Shown here: in pieces, positions 17,711-26,379 of the stretch
Position numbering within the stretch: position 1 is the first letter of the stretch
Layout of the letters: each line of letters begins with the position of its first letter
Source of the DNA: JBOFOR01 sp051654865
Lineage (GTDB): Bacteria; Bacillota; Clostridia; Peptostreptococcales; Peptostreptococcaceae
Direction of reading: 5' to 3'
NCBI GenBank assembly: GCA_051654865.1
Contig: JBOFYV010000024.1
Span: forward strand, 103,068-167,067
Length of the DNA stretch: 64,000 nucleotides
The notes under the pieces: generated by a model
Seen by the model: only the letters and a program-made list of their open reading frames with translations
What the model was told of the DNA's origin: nothing
Database searches by the model: none
Made by a program: the position numbers and the translations under genes

Positions 17711-19108
17711 ATGTATATTTTAAAAAATGCACTAAAAAACTTAATAAGGAACAAAGGTCGAAATACATTGATAGGAATAATAATGACTGCGATACTTTCG
17801 TGTACAGCAATATCTATTCTTATAAATACAACATCAAATGAAATAATAAAGGACTTTAAAGATAGATTTGGTGCTGAAGTATTTATTCAATCTAATATGG
17901 AGAAAACGCAAGAAAAAATAAATGAAGGTAAATTTGATGAATTAAATGAGGGTGTACCTAATGATGTTAAAGAAAAAATATCTAAGTCAAAATACCTTAA
18001 AGAAACTATATTTAGTTTAACTTTTAGTGGATACAGTAAAGAAATAAAATCTATAGATCAACCAGAGGGCAGAGACGACGTAGATATGAGTAATGTTGTA
18101 GCCATTGGTGGTCAAGGAAATCTTAAAAAAAGTCCGAACTTGAATATTTTAGGTGGACTTAGTGTTGAAGGAAAAAAAGAATTTGAAAATGGGACAAGAA
18201 AAATTACAAAAGGAAAAATGCCGACGAAAAATAATGAGGCGGTAATAAGTGAAGAGTTTGCAAAGCTGAATAACTTAAAAGTTGGTGACAATATAAATAT
18301 TAAAAACCCTCAAGATCCAGAAAACTTTGAATCACTAGAATTATCTATATCAGGTATATACTTTGATGGTGCAAAATCTAATGATTATGGAATCAAGCAC
18401 CATATGTTAAATAGAAGCAATGAAATAATTACAACATATGATACTTTAAAGTTATATGATGAAAAATCTAAAGATGATTTAGTTACAATGGACGCAAAGT
18501 ACTACTTAAAAGATCCAGATACATTAGATGATTTCAATAAAGAAGCACATAAGCTAGGATTAAGTGAAATGTTTGATTTATCAGTAGATGCAAGTAGCTA
18601 TAACAGCATTGTTAAACCAGTAGAAGGATTAAAAAGTATTTCAAAAATATTTATGACTTTAGTTTTAGGATTTGGTGGTAGTGTACTAGTTTTAATATCT
18701 ATATTAGCTATTCGTGAGAGAAAATATGAAATAGGTGTTCTAAGAGCAATGGGGATGAAAAAAGGAAAAGTTGCATTAGGATTAATAATTGAGACATTGT
18801 CAATGATTGTTATTTCATTAAGCTTAGGTTTAACTATTGGTAGTATATCTGCACAACCAGTTTCTAATATGCTTTTACAAGGTCAGATAGATGCTCAAAA
18901 ACAAGCAGAATCGATGAGTATGACTGTTGGCTTCGCAGGACCAAGCACAACAGCACCTGTATTAGAAAAATTAGACGTATTTTTAAGTAGTGAAGCTATT
19001 TTAGGTATTACATTAATAGCACTATTACTAGGAGTAGTATCTGCTGGTATAGGAATTTTATATATAAATAGATATGAACCAAGAAAAATACTAACAGAGA
19101 GGAATTAA
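17711..19108 (+). CDS. ABC transporter permease, FtsX/MacB type
   Basis: 465 residues. An N-terminal helix (about 18-38) is followed by a large extracellular MacB-like domain of about 250 residues and three C-terminal helices (about 312-335, 355-378, 435-455) in the FtsX order. 'RERKYEIGVLRAMGMKKGKV' and the final 'YINRYEPRKILTERN' are typical of this family. Proteins of this type work with a LolD-like ATPase in export of or resistance to peptides and toxins. It has AAAGGAG 8 nt before ATG, and the ATPase gene starts 4 nt after its end. Confidence 0.9.
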   Translation: MYILKNALKNLIRNKGRNTLIGIIMTAILSCTAISILINTTSNEIIKDFKDRFGAEVFIQSNMEKTQEKINEGKFDELNEGVPNDVKEKISKSKYLKETIFSLTFSGYSKEIKSIDQPEGRDDVDMSNVVAIGGQGNLKKSPNLNILGGLSVEGKKEFENGTRKITKGKMPTKNNEAVISEEFAKLNNLKVGDNINIKNPQDPENFESLELSISGIYFDGAKSNDYGIKHHMLNRSNEIITTYDTLKLYDEKSKDDLVTMDAKYYLKDPDTLDDFNKEAHKLGLSEMFDLSVDASSYNSIVKPVEGLKSISKIFMTLVLGFGGSVLVLISILAIRERKYEIGVLRAMGMKKGKVALGLIIETLSMIVISLSLGLTIGSISAQPVSNMLLQGQIDAQKQAESMSMTVGFAGPSTTAPVLEKLDVFLSSEAILGITLIALLLGVVSAGIGILYINRYEPRKILTERN

Positions 19109-19112
19109 GAAT

Positions 19113-19808
19113 ATGAGTTTATTAAGTTTAAAAGATGTAAGTTATAGATATGAAGGAGCAAAAAGGGACGTTTTTAATAATATAAATGTGAGTTTTGAAA
19201 AAGGTAAAGTATATGGAATAATAGGCAAATCAGGAGCGGGAAAAAGTACGTTACTTTCTTTAATATCAGGGCTTGATACATGTAAAAGTGGAGACGTATT
19301 ATATAATGGTAAAAATTTAAAAAATATAGATAGAGATTTATATAGGTCCAAGGATATAGGGGTTATATTTCAAGGATATAATCTACTATTAAATGCAACT
19401 GCCAAAGAAAATATATTATTGTCTATGAATATAAGTAATTCTAAAGAAAAGAATAAGGAAAAGTATGTATCTAATTTATTAGAAGAAGTAGGAATTAGCT
19501 CTGAGAAAGCAAATAGAAAAATACTAAATTTATCAGGGGGAGAGCAACAAAGAATAGGAATAGCTAGAGCTTTATCACATAATCCTGATATAATAATTGC
19601 AGATGAGCCAACTGGAAACTTAGATAATGAAACTGAAGAGAAGATTATGGATATATTAGTATCATTAGCACACGAACATAATAAATGTGTTATTATTGTA
19701 ACTCATTCTAAAAAGGTTTGTGCATACCTTGATGAAATTTGGGGACTAAAATCAGGGAAATTATTATTTATCAAAGATGAAAAAGCAAAAACTAATGTTG
19801 ATAAATAA
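19113..19808 (+). CDS. ABC transporter ATP-binding protein (LolD/MacB-like)
   Basis: 231 residues with Walker A 'GKSGAGKST', Q-loop 'IFQGYNLL', signature 'LSGGEQQR', Walker B 'IIIADEPTGNLD' and H-loop 'VTHS'. The 'ADEPTGNLD' form is typical of the MacB/LolD branch that pairs with FtsX-type permeases. It is the immediate partner of the upstream permease. Confidence 0.93.
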   Translation: MSLLSLKDVSYRYEGAKRDVFNNINVSFEKGKVYGIIGKSGAGKSTLLSLISGLDTCKSGDVLYNGKNLKNIDRDLYRSKDIGVIFQGYNLLLNATAKENILLSMNISNSKEKNKEKYVSNLLEEVGISSEKANRKILNLSGGEQQRIGIARALSHNPDIIIADEPTGNLDNETEEKIMDILVSLAHEHNKCVIIVTHSKKVCAYLDEIWGLKSGKLLFIKDEKAKTNVDK

Positions 19809-19839
19809 GAAGAATGTAATAATATAATAGGAGGATATT

Positions 19840-20196
19840 ATGAGAACAGTAGAAATAAAAAAAGTACCTAAGATAACAATTGTATTGTATATATGTGGAG
19901 CATTAATGACTTTATGTGCTATGTTTATGATATATAGATCAAATACATATATATCAGGTTTGGTTGCACAGGGATTTGATGCTAGTAAGGAAAGAGGAGA
20001 AGTAATAAATTATTATTTAGCGACAGTTACACCATATATATTTTATACAATAGCACTTTTTTCATTAGGATATATAGTTCAAAGAATATGTTATTTAATA
20101 AAAGGACAAGAGACAAGAATAGAAACTATGGATTGTGTAGAAGTAAAAACAAAAAATGAAGATGATGAAATAGATGAATTTTTCGATAATATATAA
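19840..20196 (+). CDS. Small membrane protein of the ABC/two-component operon
   Basis: 118 residues with two predicted helices (about 12-32 and 66-86) and an acidic C-terminal tail ('NEDDEIDEFFDNI'). I recognise no family. It begins 31 nt after the ATPase gene with AGGAGG upstream and is followed by a terminator, so it is the last gene of the unit and may be an accessory subunit. Confidence 0.65.
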   Translation: MRTVEIKKVPKITIVLYICGALMTLCAMFMIYRSNTYISGLVAQGFDASKERGEVINYYLATVTPYIFYTIALFSLGYIVQRICYLIKGQETRIETMDCVEVKTKNEDDEIDEFFDNI

Positions 20197-20202
20197 GTAA
20201 AC

Positions 20203-20239
20203 ATAAAAAGATATTGACTAACTGTCAATATCTTTTTAT
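20203..20239 (+). terminator. Rho-independent terminator
   Basis: Perfect 16-bp arms 20203-20218 and 20224-20239 (ATAAAAAGATATTGAC and complement), T-rich 3' arm. Confidence 0.9.
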
Positions 20240-20389
20240 TATGTAGATTGGATTTGATTTTAGTATTTACGTTAGTAATATAATTATAAGATGTACTTAA
20301 CTAAAAATAATCTAATTATATACTCACTAAATGATAAATATGTATGCTATCCTTTAGAGGATAATATAATTTGAAAAAGGAGATTCAAA

Positions 20390-20911
20390 ATGTTAGATGT
20401 AATAAAAAAAAGATGTTCAATAAGAATATATACAGAACAAAAGATAGAAGAAAGTAAAATAACAGAACTATTGAAAGCTGCTATGCAAGCACCATCTTCA
20501 AAAAACTCTCAACCATGGGAATTTATAGTAGTTGATGATAAAGATATATTAAAAAAATTATCTAAATCTCAGCATAGAGCTAAACACATAGAACATGCAC
20601 CTATATGTGTTGCGGTACTTGGAAATAGACAGCGATTTCTAAAACCAGGCAAATGGATGCAAGATTTAGGCGCATGTACACAAAATATCTTACTAGAAGC
20701 TACTAACCAAGGCTTAGCATCTTGCTGGGTAGGAACTTTTCCAAAAACAAAAGTTGTAAATAAAGTTAGAGAAGCTTTAAACTTACCGGATGAACTAGTA
20801 CCATATGCATTAATACCAATTGGATATAGTGAAGAAAAATTCGAATATAAAGATAGATTTGATAAAAATAAAATACACAGGAATAAATATGAATATGGTA
20901 AATCTAAATAA
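20390..20911 (+). CDS. Nitroreductase family protein
   Basis: 173 residues. 'KKRCSIRIYTEQKIEESKITELLKAAMQAPSSKNSQPWEFIVV' is the FMN-binding N-terminus of the nitroreductase family, and 'ATNQGLASCWVGTFP' plus 'LPDELVPYALIPIGY' complete the fold. These proteins are FMN-dependent NAD(P)H oxidoreductases; the physiological acceptor is unknown. AAGGAG lies about 8 nt before ATG. Its 3' end overlaps the Crp/Fnr gene by 23 nt, indicating co-transcription. Confidence 0.9.
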   Translation: MLDVIKKRCSIRIYTEQKIEESKITELLKAAMQAPSSKNSQPWEFIVVDDKDILKKLSKSQHRAKHIEHAPICVAVLGNRQRFLKPGKWMQDLGACTQNILLEATNQGLASCWVGTFPKTKVVNKVREALNLPDELVPYALIPIGYSEEKFEYKDRFDKNKIHRNKYEYGKSK

Positions 20912-21569
20912 TATATCAGTTCTTAAAAATATAAAGGAGTCAACTAAGAAAGATTTAGAAAATATATTAATAAAAACAGAAATTAAGAAGAAAGAAGTAT
21001 TATTTCATGAAAGAGAAGTGGTTAATAATATATACTTCTTAGAAAAAGGAAAAGTATCTATATATAAGATAAATGAAAATGGAGAAAGAAAAATAATCTT
21101 TATTTTAAAAAGTGGAGATATGATAAATGAAGTTTTACTAGATGAAAATAAAAACACTACATTTGGATGTGAAGCTTTTGAAAAATCTACTATACTTCAG
21201 TGTTGTTCAGCAGAGTTTGTTAAAATAATGGAGACTGATTTTAATTTAACAAAAAATATATTGTCTTATGCTCAAAATATAAATAGAAGATTATACAGGC
21301 AATTAAAAAACTCTATTTCAATAAGGATAGATAAAAAATTAGCTGCAAAGCTATATAGAATAGGAAAAGAATTTGGAGTAAATAAAGGTGAGTGGACACT
21401 TATAAATGCTAGTATAAGCATAACTTATATAGCTGAAATGCTAGGTTGCAAAAGAGAAAGTCTATCTAGAGCAATGAAACAACTTCAAGATGAAAATCTA
21501 GTTAAAATAGAAGATAAAAAAATATATATAAAAAAAGAAGGGTTATCTAACTACTTTAAAAATACATAA
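20889..21569 (+). CDS. Crp/Fnr family transcriptional regulator
   Basis: 226 residues. Residues 15-130 form a cyclic-nucleotide-binding-like beta barrel ('HEREVVNNIYFLEKGKVSIYKINENGERKIIFILKSGDM'), followed by a dimerisation helix and an HTH_Crp domain with recognition helix 'SITYIAEMLGCKRESLSRAMKQLQDENLV'. There is no N-terminal cysteine cluster, so it is not a classical Fnr. ATG 20889 is used because AGGA lies 6 nt upstream. A CRP-type palindrome lies 55 bp downstream, before asrA, so this protein probably controls the sulfite reductase operon. The effector is unknown. Confidence 0.88.
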   Translation: MNMVNLNNISVLKNIKESTKKDLENILIKTEIKKKEVLFHEREVVNNIYFLEKGKVSIYKINENGERKIIFILKSGDMINEVLLDENKNTTFGCEAFEKSTILQCCSAEFVKIMETDFNLTKNILSYAQNINRRLYRQLKNSISIRIDKKLAAKLYRIGKEFGVNKGEWTLINASISITYIAEMLGCKRESLSRAMKQLQDENLVKIEDKKIYIKKEGLSNYFKNT

Positions 21570-21615
21570 AAAAGTACCTACATGCTTATTTAATAGCAAT
21601 TGTAGGTACTTTTTG
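21568..21615 (+). terminator. Rho-independent terminator
   Basis: 14-bp arms ending at 21582 and starting at 21601 (AAAAGTACCTACA / TGTAGGTACTTTT), T run at the end. Confidence 0.85.
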
Positions 21616-21623
21616 TGCTTAGT

Positions 21624-21639
21624 TGTGATATATGTCACA
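21624..21639 (+). promoter_or_regulatory. CRP/Fnr-type palindromic operator upstream of asrA
   Basis: TGTGATATATGTCACA is a perfect match to the TGTGA-N6-TCACA consensus of Crp-family proteins. It is centred about 64 bp before the asrA start and directly follows the gene for a Crp/Fnr-type regulator. Confidence 0.7.
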
Positions 21640-21695
21640 GATATAAAAAATATAAAATGTTAATATATTATTAACAAAGTTTAGGAGGAGAATAT

Positions 21696-22706
21696 ATGAA
21701 GATAAAACTAGATAGAGCAAGTTTTGATAAAGGGCTTGGACTATTAAAATCAGAATATAAAATATTAGCCCCAGTAGCAACACCATTTAAAGGTGTATAC
21801 TCTGATACAGATTTAACTAAATATGAAGAAATAAATAGTATAGAAGAAATAGAATTTAATAAAAAATCTGATTTCTCAGCGAAAGAAGTAATACTTCCTA
21901 TAACTCAAATATTATTTTACTTTACAGAAAAAGAATACAAAACTAGTGATATAGATGATAAAAAACTATTAATCTTCTTAAGAGCTTGTGACATAAATGG
22001 GATGAAAAGATTAGATGAAATATACCTTAATAATGGAATAGAAAAAGATTATTTCTATGAAAGACTAAGAGAAAAGGTAAAGTTTGTGTTAATTGGATGC
22101 AAGGAAAGTTTTAGAAACTGTTTTTGTGTAAGTATGAACTCTAATAAAACAGACAATTATTCAATGGGACTAAATATAAGTAATAATGAGGTTTATTTAG
22201 ATATAAAAGATGAAGAATTAAACGTATTCAACGGAGAAGAGGTAGCATTTGAAGTAGATTATGTTAAAGAAAACTTTATATCATTAGAATTACCTAAAGA
22301 TATAAATCCAGTAGAATTATCAAAACATGAAATGTGGGATGAATATGATGCTAGATGTATAGCATGTGGTAGATGTAACTTTGTATGTCCTACATGTACT
22401 TGTTTTACGATGCAAGATATATATTACAAAGAAAATGAAGATGTAGGGGAAAGAAGAAGAGTATGGGCATCTTGTCAGGTGAACGGCTATACAGATATGG
22501 CAGGAGGACATTCTTTTAGAAAGAAACAAGGAGAACGAATGAGATTTAAAGTAATGCACAAGATATACGACTTTGATAAAAGGTTTGGATATCAAATGTG
22601 TGTAGGATGTGGTAGATGTGATGATGCATGTCCACAGTATATATCTATATCTAAATGTATAGAAAAAGTAAAAGATGTGACCGATATAAATAAGGAGGAG
22701 AAATAA
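21696..22706 (+). CDS. asrA: Anaerobic sulfite reductase subunit A
   Basis: 336 residues. AsrA is the iron-sulfur electron-transfer subunit of the AsrABC sulfite reductase, which reduces sulfite to sulfide in the cytoplasm using NADH. Two [4Fe-4S] ferredoxin motifs are visible: 'CIACGRCNFVCPTC' near residue 220 and 'CVGCGRCDDACP' near residue 301. The N-terminal part contains 'LIFLRACDINGMKRLDEIYLNNG', as in AsrA and related hydrogenase subunits. It has a strong AGGAGGAG site and ends directly against the asrB start. Confidence 0.95.
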   Translation: MKIKLDRASFDKGLGLLKSEYKILAPVATPFKGVYSDTDLTKYEEINSIEEIEFNKKSDFSAKEVILPITQILFYFTEKEYKTSDIDDKKLLIFLRACDINGMKRLDEIYLNNGIEKDYFYERLREKVKFVLIGCKESFRNCFCVSMNSNKTDNYSMGLNISNNEVYLDIKDEELNVFNGEEVAFEVDYVKENFISLELPKDINPVELSKHEMWDEYDARCIACGRCNFVCPTCTCFTMQDIYYKENEDVGERRRVWASCQVNGYTDMAGGHSFRKKQGERMRFKVMHKIYDFDKRFGYQMCVGCGRCDDACPQYISISKCIEKVKDVTDINKEEK

Positions 22707-23498
22707 ATGAATCCATATATACCAATTAAATCAGAAATAATAGATATAGTTAAACATACAGATATAGAGTGGACATTTAGGGTAGAATGTAGTACAGAAG
22801 GAGTTCTTCCTGGAAAGTTCTATGAAATATCAATACCAAAATACGGAGAAAGTCCAATATCAGTATCTGGATATGGAGAGAATTATATAGATTTTACAAT
22901 AAGAAATGTAGGTAAAGTAACTAGTGAATTATTCAATAACGTTGTAGGAGATAGTTTCTTTATAAGAGGTCCTTACGGAAATGGATTTGATGTAAGCTTG
23001 TATGAGGGACGAGACGTAGTAGTTGTAGCAGGAGGAAGTGGTTTAGCTCCTGTAAGGGGAATAGTTGAATACTTCTACAATAATATAGATAAATGTAATA
23101 GTTTTAAATTAATAGTTGGATTTAGAAGTCCTAAGGATGTATTATTCAAGGATGATTTAAAAAAATGGAGTGAGAAACTAAACGTATTAGTAACTGTAGA
23201 TTCAGCAGAAGAAGAATATGAAGGTAATGTAGGATTAGTTACAAAATACATTCCAGAACTATCAATAGATGATGTAAAGAATATGTCTGCAATAGTAGTA
23301 GGACCTCCTATGATGATGAAGTTTACAGTAGTAGAGTTATTAAAAAGAGATTTAAAAGAGAACAACATATGGGTGTCATATGAAAGAAAAATGTGTTGCG
23401 GAGTAGGTAAATGTGGACATTGTAAAATGGATGATACTTATATATGTATAGATGGACCTGTGTTTGACTATTCTTATGCAAAGAATTTGATAGATTAG
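22707..23498 (+). CDS. asrB: Anaerobic sulfite reductase subunit B
   Basis: 263 residues. A ferredoxin-reductase-like protein with an FAD-binding barrel ('GKFYEISIPKYGESPISVSGYG'), an NAD-binding Rossmann domain ('VVVVAGGSGLAPVRGIVEY') and a C-terminal iron-sulfur binding cysteine cluster 'CCGVGKCGHC...YICIDGPVF' near residues 229-255. It passes electrons from NADH to AsrA and AsrC. The start follows the asrA stop codon without any gap and has GGAGGAG inside the end of asrA. Confidence 0.95.
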   Translation: MNPYIPIKSEIIDIVKHTDIEWTFRVECSTEGVLPGKFYEISIPKYGESPISVSGYGENYIDFTIRNVGKVTSELFNNVVGDSFFIRGPYGNGFDVSLYEGRDVVVVAGGSGLAPVRGIVEYFYNNIDKCNSFKLIVGFRSPKDVLFKDDLKKWSEKLNVLVTVDSAEEEYEGNVGLVTKYIPELSIDDVKNMSAIVVGPPMMMKFTVVELLKRDLKENNIWVSYERKMCCGVGKCGHCKMDDTYICIDGPVFDYSYAKNLID

Positions 23499-23509
23499 GA
23501 GGTAGGATT

Positions 23510-24472
23510 ATGATAAGAGATATAAATACTAAAAAATTAATGAAAAATGCTTATAGAGTAACTAAAAGTAAATATGAAACCTCTCTTAGAGTGAGAATAC
23601 CTGGTGGATGTGTGGACCCAGAAAGTTTAATGATAGTATCAAAGATTGCAACAGAGTACGGAAATGGAGAAATCCATATGACTACTAGACAAGGATTTGA
23701 GATACTTGGTATAAAAATGGAAGATATGGAAGATGTAAACAAACTAATACAACCTGTAATAGAAAAAATGGATATCAACCAAACCGAAAGAGATAAAGGA
23801 TATCCAGCTGCAGGCACTAGAAATATAGCTGCTTGTATAGGAAATAAAGTATGCCCAAAGGCACAATATCATACAACAGACTTTGCTAAAAGGATAGAAA
23901 AAGCAGTATTTCCAAATGATTTACATTTTAAAATAGCACTTACAGGATGTCCAAATGACTGTATAAAAGCAAGAACACATGATTTTGGAATAATAGGAAT
24001 GACACTACCTCTATACGAAAAAGACAGATGTATATCATGTGGAGCATGTGTAAAAAAATGTGAAAAGTTATCTACAAAAGCATTAAAAATGGAGAATTAT
24101 AAAGTTGTAAGAGATCACGATAAATGTATAGGATGTGGAGAGTGTACATTAAATTGCCCAACATCAGCATGGACAAGAGATTCTAAAAAATATTATAGAC
24201 TTGCAATTATGGGGAGAACAGGAAAGAAAAATCCAAGGCTTGCAGAAGACTTTTTAATATGGGCAGATGAAGAATCAATAATAAAAATAATACTTAATAC
24301 TTATAAATACGTAGAACAGTATATAGATAGAAGTTTACCTAAAGAGCATATAGGATATATAGTTGATAGAACTGGATTTATGGAGTTTAAAAAATGGGTT
24401 CTAGAAGGTGTAGAGCTTGATGATATAGTAAAAGTAAATGAAAATATTTACTGGAGTGGAATAAAATATTAA
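23510..24472 (+). CDS. asrC: Anaerobic sulfite reductase subunit C (sirohaem)
   Basis: 320 residues. This is the catalytic sirohaem/[4Fe-4S] subunit. The cysteine pairs ligating the coupled cluster are in 'AACIGNKVCPKAQ' (near 108) and 'TGCPNDCIKAR' (near 146). A two-cluster ferredoxin insert follows with 'CISCGACVKKC' and 'CIGCGECTLNC'. N-terminal 'GGCVDPESLMIVSKIATEYGNGEIHMTTRQGFEI' is the sulfite/nitrite reductase ferredoxin-like half. It lies third in the asr operon, 12 nt after asrB. Confidence 0.95.
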   Translation: MIRDINTKKLMKNAYRVTKSKYETSLRVRIPGGCVDPESLMIVSKIATEYGNGEIHMTTRQGFEILGIKMEDMEDVNKLIQPVIEKMDINQTERDKGYPAAGTRNIAACIGNKVCPKAQYHTTDFAKRIEKAVFPNDLHFKIALTGCPNDCIKARTHDFGIIGMTLPLYEKDRCISCGACVKKCEKLSTKALKMENYKVVRDHDKCIGCGECTLNCPTSAWTRDSKKYYRLAIMGRTGKKNPRLAEDFLIWADEESIIKIILNTYKYVEQYIDRSLPKEHIGYIVDRTGFMEFKKWVLEGVELDDIVKVNENIYWSGIKY

Positions 24473-24490
24473 TATAACTAGGGGGAAATT

Positions 24491-25258
24491 ATGCATAATG
24501 AGACATTACAAAAACTAACTAATGCTGCTAAAAATAAAATAAATTTATTAAATAGCAGTAAACTAAAATACATGGTATCATCATCTTTTGCAGGACTTTA
24601 CGTAGGATTAGGGATAATTCTAATATTTACAATAGGTGGCCTTTTAACAGCTGCTAATTCACCATCTACGAAAATAATGATGGGTGTGTCATTTGCTATA
24701 GCTTTAAGCTTAGTAATAATGACAGGAAGTGAATTATTCACAGGAAACAATATGATAATGACAGCTGGTACTTTGAATAAAGGAACAAGTACGAAAGATA
24801 TGCTTAGGGTTTGGGGATACAGTTATGTAGGGAACTTAATGGGTTCTTTAATAGTTGCAGGGTTATTTGTAGGAACAGGACTTGTTAACAAAGGTCCAGT
24901 TATGGAATTTTTTGAAACTACTTCTATAGCAAAATCATCTTTACCAGTGATGGATCTTTTCTTTAGAGGAATACTTTGTAATATATTGGTGTGTGTAGCT
25001 ATTATGTGTTCATTTAGAACTAATGATGATACCGCAAAATTAATTATAATATTTATGTGTTTATTTGCATTTATAACTAGTGGATTTGAACATAGTATAG
25101 CAAATATGACAATCTTTGGTGTGGCATTATTCTCAAATGCAATACAAGGAGCAACTTTAGCAGGAGCTATATATAATTTAGTAGTAGTTACCTTAGGAAA
25201 TATGGTAGGTGGAGCACTTGTTATGGGTGTTGGAACGTATATATTAGGAAAAGAATAA
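24491..25258 (+). CDS. FNT family channel, probable hydrosulfide exporter (HSC/FNT3-like)
   Basis: 255 residues with six predicted helices and the FNT signatures 'IMTGSELFTGNNMIMTAG' and 'TSGFEHSIANMTIFGVALF'. Its place 19 nt after asrC matches the hydrosulfide channel of C. difficile, an FNT protein encoded next to asrABC that passes HS-. Its job is therefore probably export of the sulfide made by AsrABC. The assignment to HS- rather than formate or nitrite rests on gene context. AGGGGGA precedes the ATG. Confidence 0.88.
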   Translation: MHNETLQKLTNAAKNKINLLNSSKLKYMVSSSFAGLYVGLGIILIFTIGGLLTAANSPSTKIMMGVSFAIALSLVIMTGSELFTGNNMIMTAGTLNKGTSTKDMLRVWGYSYVGNLMGSLIVAGLFVGTGLVNKGPVMEFFETTSIAKSSLPVMDLFFRGILCNILVCVAIMCSFRTNDDTAKLIIIFMCLFAFITSGFEHSIANMTIFGVALFSNAIQGATLAGAIYNLVVVTLGNMVGGALVMGVGTYILGKE

Positions 25259-25302
25259 TATATAATAAAAAATTCGCTTCTCTCATATCGCCACACTTAG
25301 CT

Positions 25303-25338
25303 TAAAAGCTAGATCCTAAATTTAGGTTCTAGCTTTTA
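25303..25338. terminator. Bidirectional terminator
   Basis: 18-bp arms 25303-25320 and 25321-25338 with one mismatch (TAAAAGCTAGA / TCTAGCTTTTA) between convergent genes. Confidence 0.75.
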
Positions 25339-25348
25339 ATAGATATAA

Positions 25349-26179
25349 TTACTTTAAATCTAATACCATAATTTGTGGCGCATTAAATAGTCTAAAGGGA
25401 ACTGAAGTCATCCCAATTCCTTTACTAACAAATAAGTCAATGTTATTATTAATCCCTATATTGTCATACCTACCTTTTATATATTCTTTGGCTCCATCAG
25501 GTAAAACTTTTTGGGTAACATATGGAAGAGAAACTTGACCACCATGAGAATGTCCAGACAGCATTAAACCGTAATTTTTTAGAGAAACTTTATTTACAAC
25601 ATCAGGTTCATGCGATAAAACAATATTAAAATTATCACTTTTTATAGAATAAAGGCTAGAATCTGTGTATCCCATCAATAAATCATCAAATCCAATTAGT
25701 TTTATACCTAGTTTATCAATAAACACATTATCATTTTTTATTATAGAAAATCCTCCAGCGCTCATAATGTCACCATATACCTTAATAGCGCCTCCGCCAT
25801 AGTCGTGATTACCAAGTACAGCATATTTTCCATATTTAGCGTCTATAGAAGCTAAACTGCTAGATAGATAATCTAAATCTAAGAAGGAACGATCTCTAGC
25901 ATAGTTATCTAAAAAGTCCCCACCAAATATAACAATATCAGGATTTTGAGAATTTATTTTTTTTACTATTTTTTCTATATTAGATTGATCATACATCTTG
26001 CCAAAATGAGTATCACTAAAAAATACTATTTTAGAATCTGATACATCATCAGGAATTTGTACATCATACTTTTTTATGGTCAATAGATTTGGCTCTATAT
26101 ATTTACTATAAAAATATACCCCTATAGGAGTTAATATTAAAACTATCAACAATATAACTATTCTTTTAAATGTTTTCAA
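25349..26179 (-). CDS. Membrane-anchored metallophosphoesterase (YaeI/YkuE-like)
   Basis: 276 residues. An N-terminal membrane anchor (6-27) precedes a calcineurin-like phosphoesterase domain with 'FFSDTHFG', 'VIFGGDFLDN', 'VLGNHDYGGG', 'VLSHEPD' and 'MLSGHSHGGQ', which together supply the two-metal site. Related proteins cleave phosphodiester bonds of lipids or envelope substrates; the substrate here is unknown. The start is TTG at 26179, chosen because GAGGTG lies 8 nt upstream; no ATG fits. It is monocistronic. Confidence 0.88.
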   Translation of the reverse strand: MKTFKRIVILLIVLILTPIGVYFYSKYIEPNLLTIKKYDVQIPDDVSDSKIVFFSDTHFGKMYDQSNIEKIVKKINSQNPDIVIFGGDFLDNYARDRSFLDLDYLSSSLASIDAKYGKYAVLGNHDYGGGAIKVYGDIMSAGGFSIIKNDNVFIDKLGIKLIGFDDLLMGYTDSSLYSIKSDNFNIVLSHEPDVVNKVSLKNYGLMLSGHSHGGQVSLPYVTQKVLPDGAKEYIKGRYDNIGINNNIDLFVSKGIGMTSVPFRLFNAPQIMVLDLK

Positions 26180-26379
26180 TTAGGTATCACCTCATCTGTA
26201 ATAAACTTATTTATAAAATAAATTTTATAATATATATGTTACATAAATGTTACAACATATTATATCAAACCTATTAAAAATACAAAATCTTTTTAATGAA
26301 AAAAGTATATACAATAATACAAAATTCACATATAGTAAATAGGAGTACATAGAAATATGAGAAAGATAAGGAGGAATAT

